From assembly GCA_902516925.1 (NCBI GenBank), contig CABYAF010000008.1, positions 1 to 35,652 on the forward strand: 35,652 bases of DNA. The letters are read 5' to 3'. Positions 34,686-35,652 of the stretch are shown one piece after another. Below the pieces are notes generated by a model. It made no database searches. It saw only the letters and a list, made by a program, of their open reading frames with translations, and had not been told where the DNA came from. Source of the stretch: an uncultured Bacteroidota bacterium (GTDB lineage: Bacteria; Bacteroidota; Bacteroidia; Flavobacteriales; Flavobacteriaceae). Within the stretch, counting starts at the first letter, position 1, and the number at the start of each line of letters is the position of its first letter. The translations under genes were made by a program, and so were the position numbers.

Positions 34686-35652
34686 ATGGCATACACTGAA
34701 GAAGAATTAAAGAAACAACTTGAAACCAAAGAATACGAATATGGTTTCTACACAGATATAGACTCTGAAACTTTTCCTGTAGGACTTAGTGAAGAAATTG
34801 TGGTTGCTATTTCAAAGAAAAAGAATGAACCAAAATGGATGACAGATTGGAGATTGGATGCATTTAAAATATGGAAAGAAATGAAAAAACCATCATGGTC
34901 AAATCTCAAATACAAGGAGCCTGATTATCAAGGAATTTCATATTATTCAGCTCCAAAGAATAAGCCAGACCTCAAATCCTTAGATGAAGTTGATCCAGAG
35001 CTTATCAAGACATTCAATAAATTAGGGATTTCTATTGACGAACAAAAAAGATTAAGTGGAGTAGCAATGGATGTTGTAGTTGACTCTGTTTCAGTTGCTA
35101 CCTCTTTTAAAGATACATTAGAAGAAAAAGGAATAATTTTTTGCTCAATTTCAGATGCCATAAAAAACCACCCAAAACTTGTTAGAAAGTATATAGGGAC
35201 AGTGATTCCTAAAAGAGACAATTATTTTGCTGCACTTAATTCTGCAGTTTTTTCTGATGGATCATTTTGTTACATCCCTAAAGGAGTAAAGTGTCCAATG
35301 GAATTATCTACTTATTTCAGGATTAATCAAGCTGGAACTGGACAATTTGAAAGAACTTTACTAATTGCTGATGAATCAAGTTATGTAAGCTATCTAGAGG
35401 GCTGTACAGCTCCTTCTAGGGACGAAAACCAGCTTCATGCAGCAGTTGTAGAATTAATAGCTTTAGATGATGCTGAGATAAAATATTCAACCGTACAAAA
35501 TTGGTTTCCTGGTGACAAAAATGGAAATGGTGGAGTGTTTAATTTTGTAACTAAAAGAGGTATTTGCCATGACAGATCAAAAATTTCTTGGACCCAGGTA
35601 GAAACTGGTTCTGCTGTAACTTGGAAATATCCATCATGTGTTCTAAAAGGAA
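34686..35652 (+). CDS. sufB: Fe-S cluster assembly scaffold SufB, 3' end outside window
   Basis: The first 322 residues of SufB, open to the right edge with no stop. It starts [21 protein letters not shown] and shows the [25 protein letters not shown] and [27 protein letters not shown] blocks of the beta-helix core. SufB forms the SufBCD scaffold on which Fe-S clusters are built in the cytoplasm. The full protein is usually about 480 residues, so about a third is missing here. sufC and sufD probably follow beyond the window. A good -7 promoter element lies just upstream. Confidence 0.96.
   Translation, partial: MAYTEEELKKQLETKEYEYGFYTDIDSETFPVGLSEEIVVAISKKKNEPKWMTDWRLDAFKIWKEMKKPSWSNLKYKEPDYQGISYYSAPKNKPDLKSLDEVDPELIKTFNKLGISIDEQKRLSGVAMDVVVDSVSVATSFKDTLEEKGIIFCSISDAIKNHPKLVRKYIGTVIPKRDNYFAALNSAVFSDGSFCYIPKGVKCPMELSTYFRINQAGTGQFERTLLIADESSYVSYLEGCTAPSRDENQLHAAVVELIALDDAEIKYSTVQNWFPGDKNGNGGVFNFVTKRGICHDRSKISWTQVETGSAVTWKYPSCVLKG

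Noticed and set aside
1-35652. Mobile elements, prophage genes, CRISPR arrays, tRNA or rRNA genes
   Set aside because: Nothing resembling transposase, integrase, direct-repeat arrays or structured RNA genes was seen apart from the TPP riboswitch.

Overview
The window is low-GC, gene-dense DNA from a member of the Bacteroidota, most likely a streamlined marine flavobacterium. Several things point that way: the protein families (DUF3127, a greA-HIT pair, an SppA of the 67K type, a PnuC/NadR-like/TonB-receptor thiamine set), promoter-like TTG-N19-TAnnTTTG signals, the lack of Shine-Dalgarno leaders, and a carotenoid (lycopene) cyclase. No rRNA, tRNA, CRISPR array, insertion sequence or prophage gene was seen. 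No gene-free gap exceeds about 190 bases.

Layout. 1-6636 is a surface-glycan locus: the 3' part of a membrane glycosyltransferase-like protein, then on the minus strand a GMC-type flavin oxidoreductase, a short Gfo/Idh-like protein, GDP-mannose 4,6-dehydratase, an SDR sugar reductase, a CapF-like cupin and a GT2 glycosyltransferase. 6776-7533 carries rplU-rpmA; L21 has an unusual Lys/Ala/Thr repeat tail. 7530-8852 is S-adenosylhomocysteinase. 8900-12918 holds a phosphopantetheinyl transferase, a PnuC-type transporter, a NadR-like P-loop kinase, a TPP riboswitch and a TonB-dependent receptor, read here as a thiamine uptake and salvage set. 12981-14211 is greA, a HIT protein and a DUF3127 protein ending in an SSB-like acidic tip.

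The minus strand from 21414 to 14212 carries polA, rplM-rpsI-rpsB-tsf and sppA. 21495-23913 has tadA, a small membrane protein and aspS. 23935-30443 is a TetR-TolC-adaptor-RND efflux operon with a palindromic operator candidate ahead of it. 30549-32639 pairs a polyprenyl (GGPP-type) synthase with lycopene cyclase. The window ends with a ZIP metal transporter, thiamine-monophosphate kinase (thiL) and the 5' two thirds of sufB.

How the genes work together. Imported thiamine (TonB receptor, then PnuC-type permease) would need phosphorylation. The NadR-like kinase followed by ThiL could provide thiamine to TMP to TPP, with TPP closing the riboswitch on the receptor; this is inference. The genome is packed: all six convergent gene pairs abut or overlap, three of them by sharing a single TTAA as both stop codons, and at least five genes appear to be forced to start at TTG.
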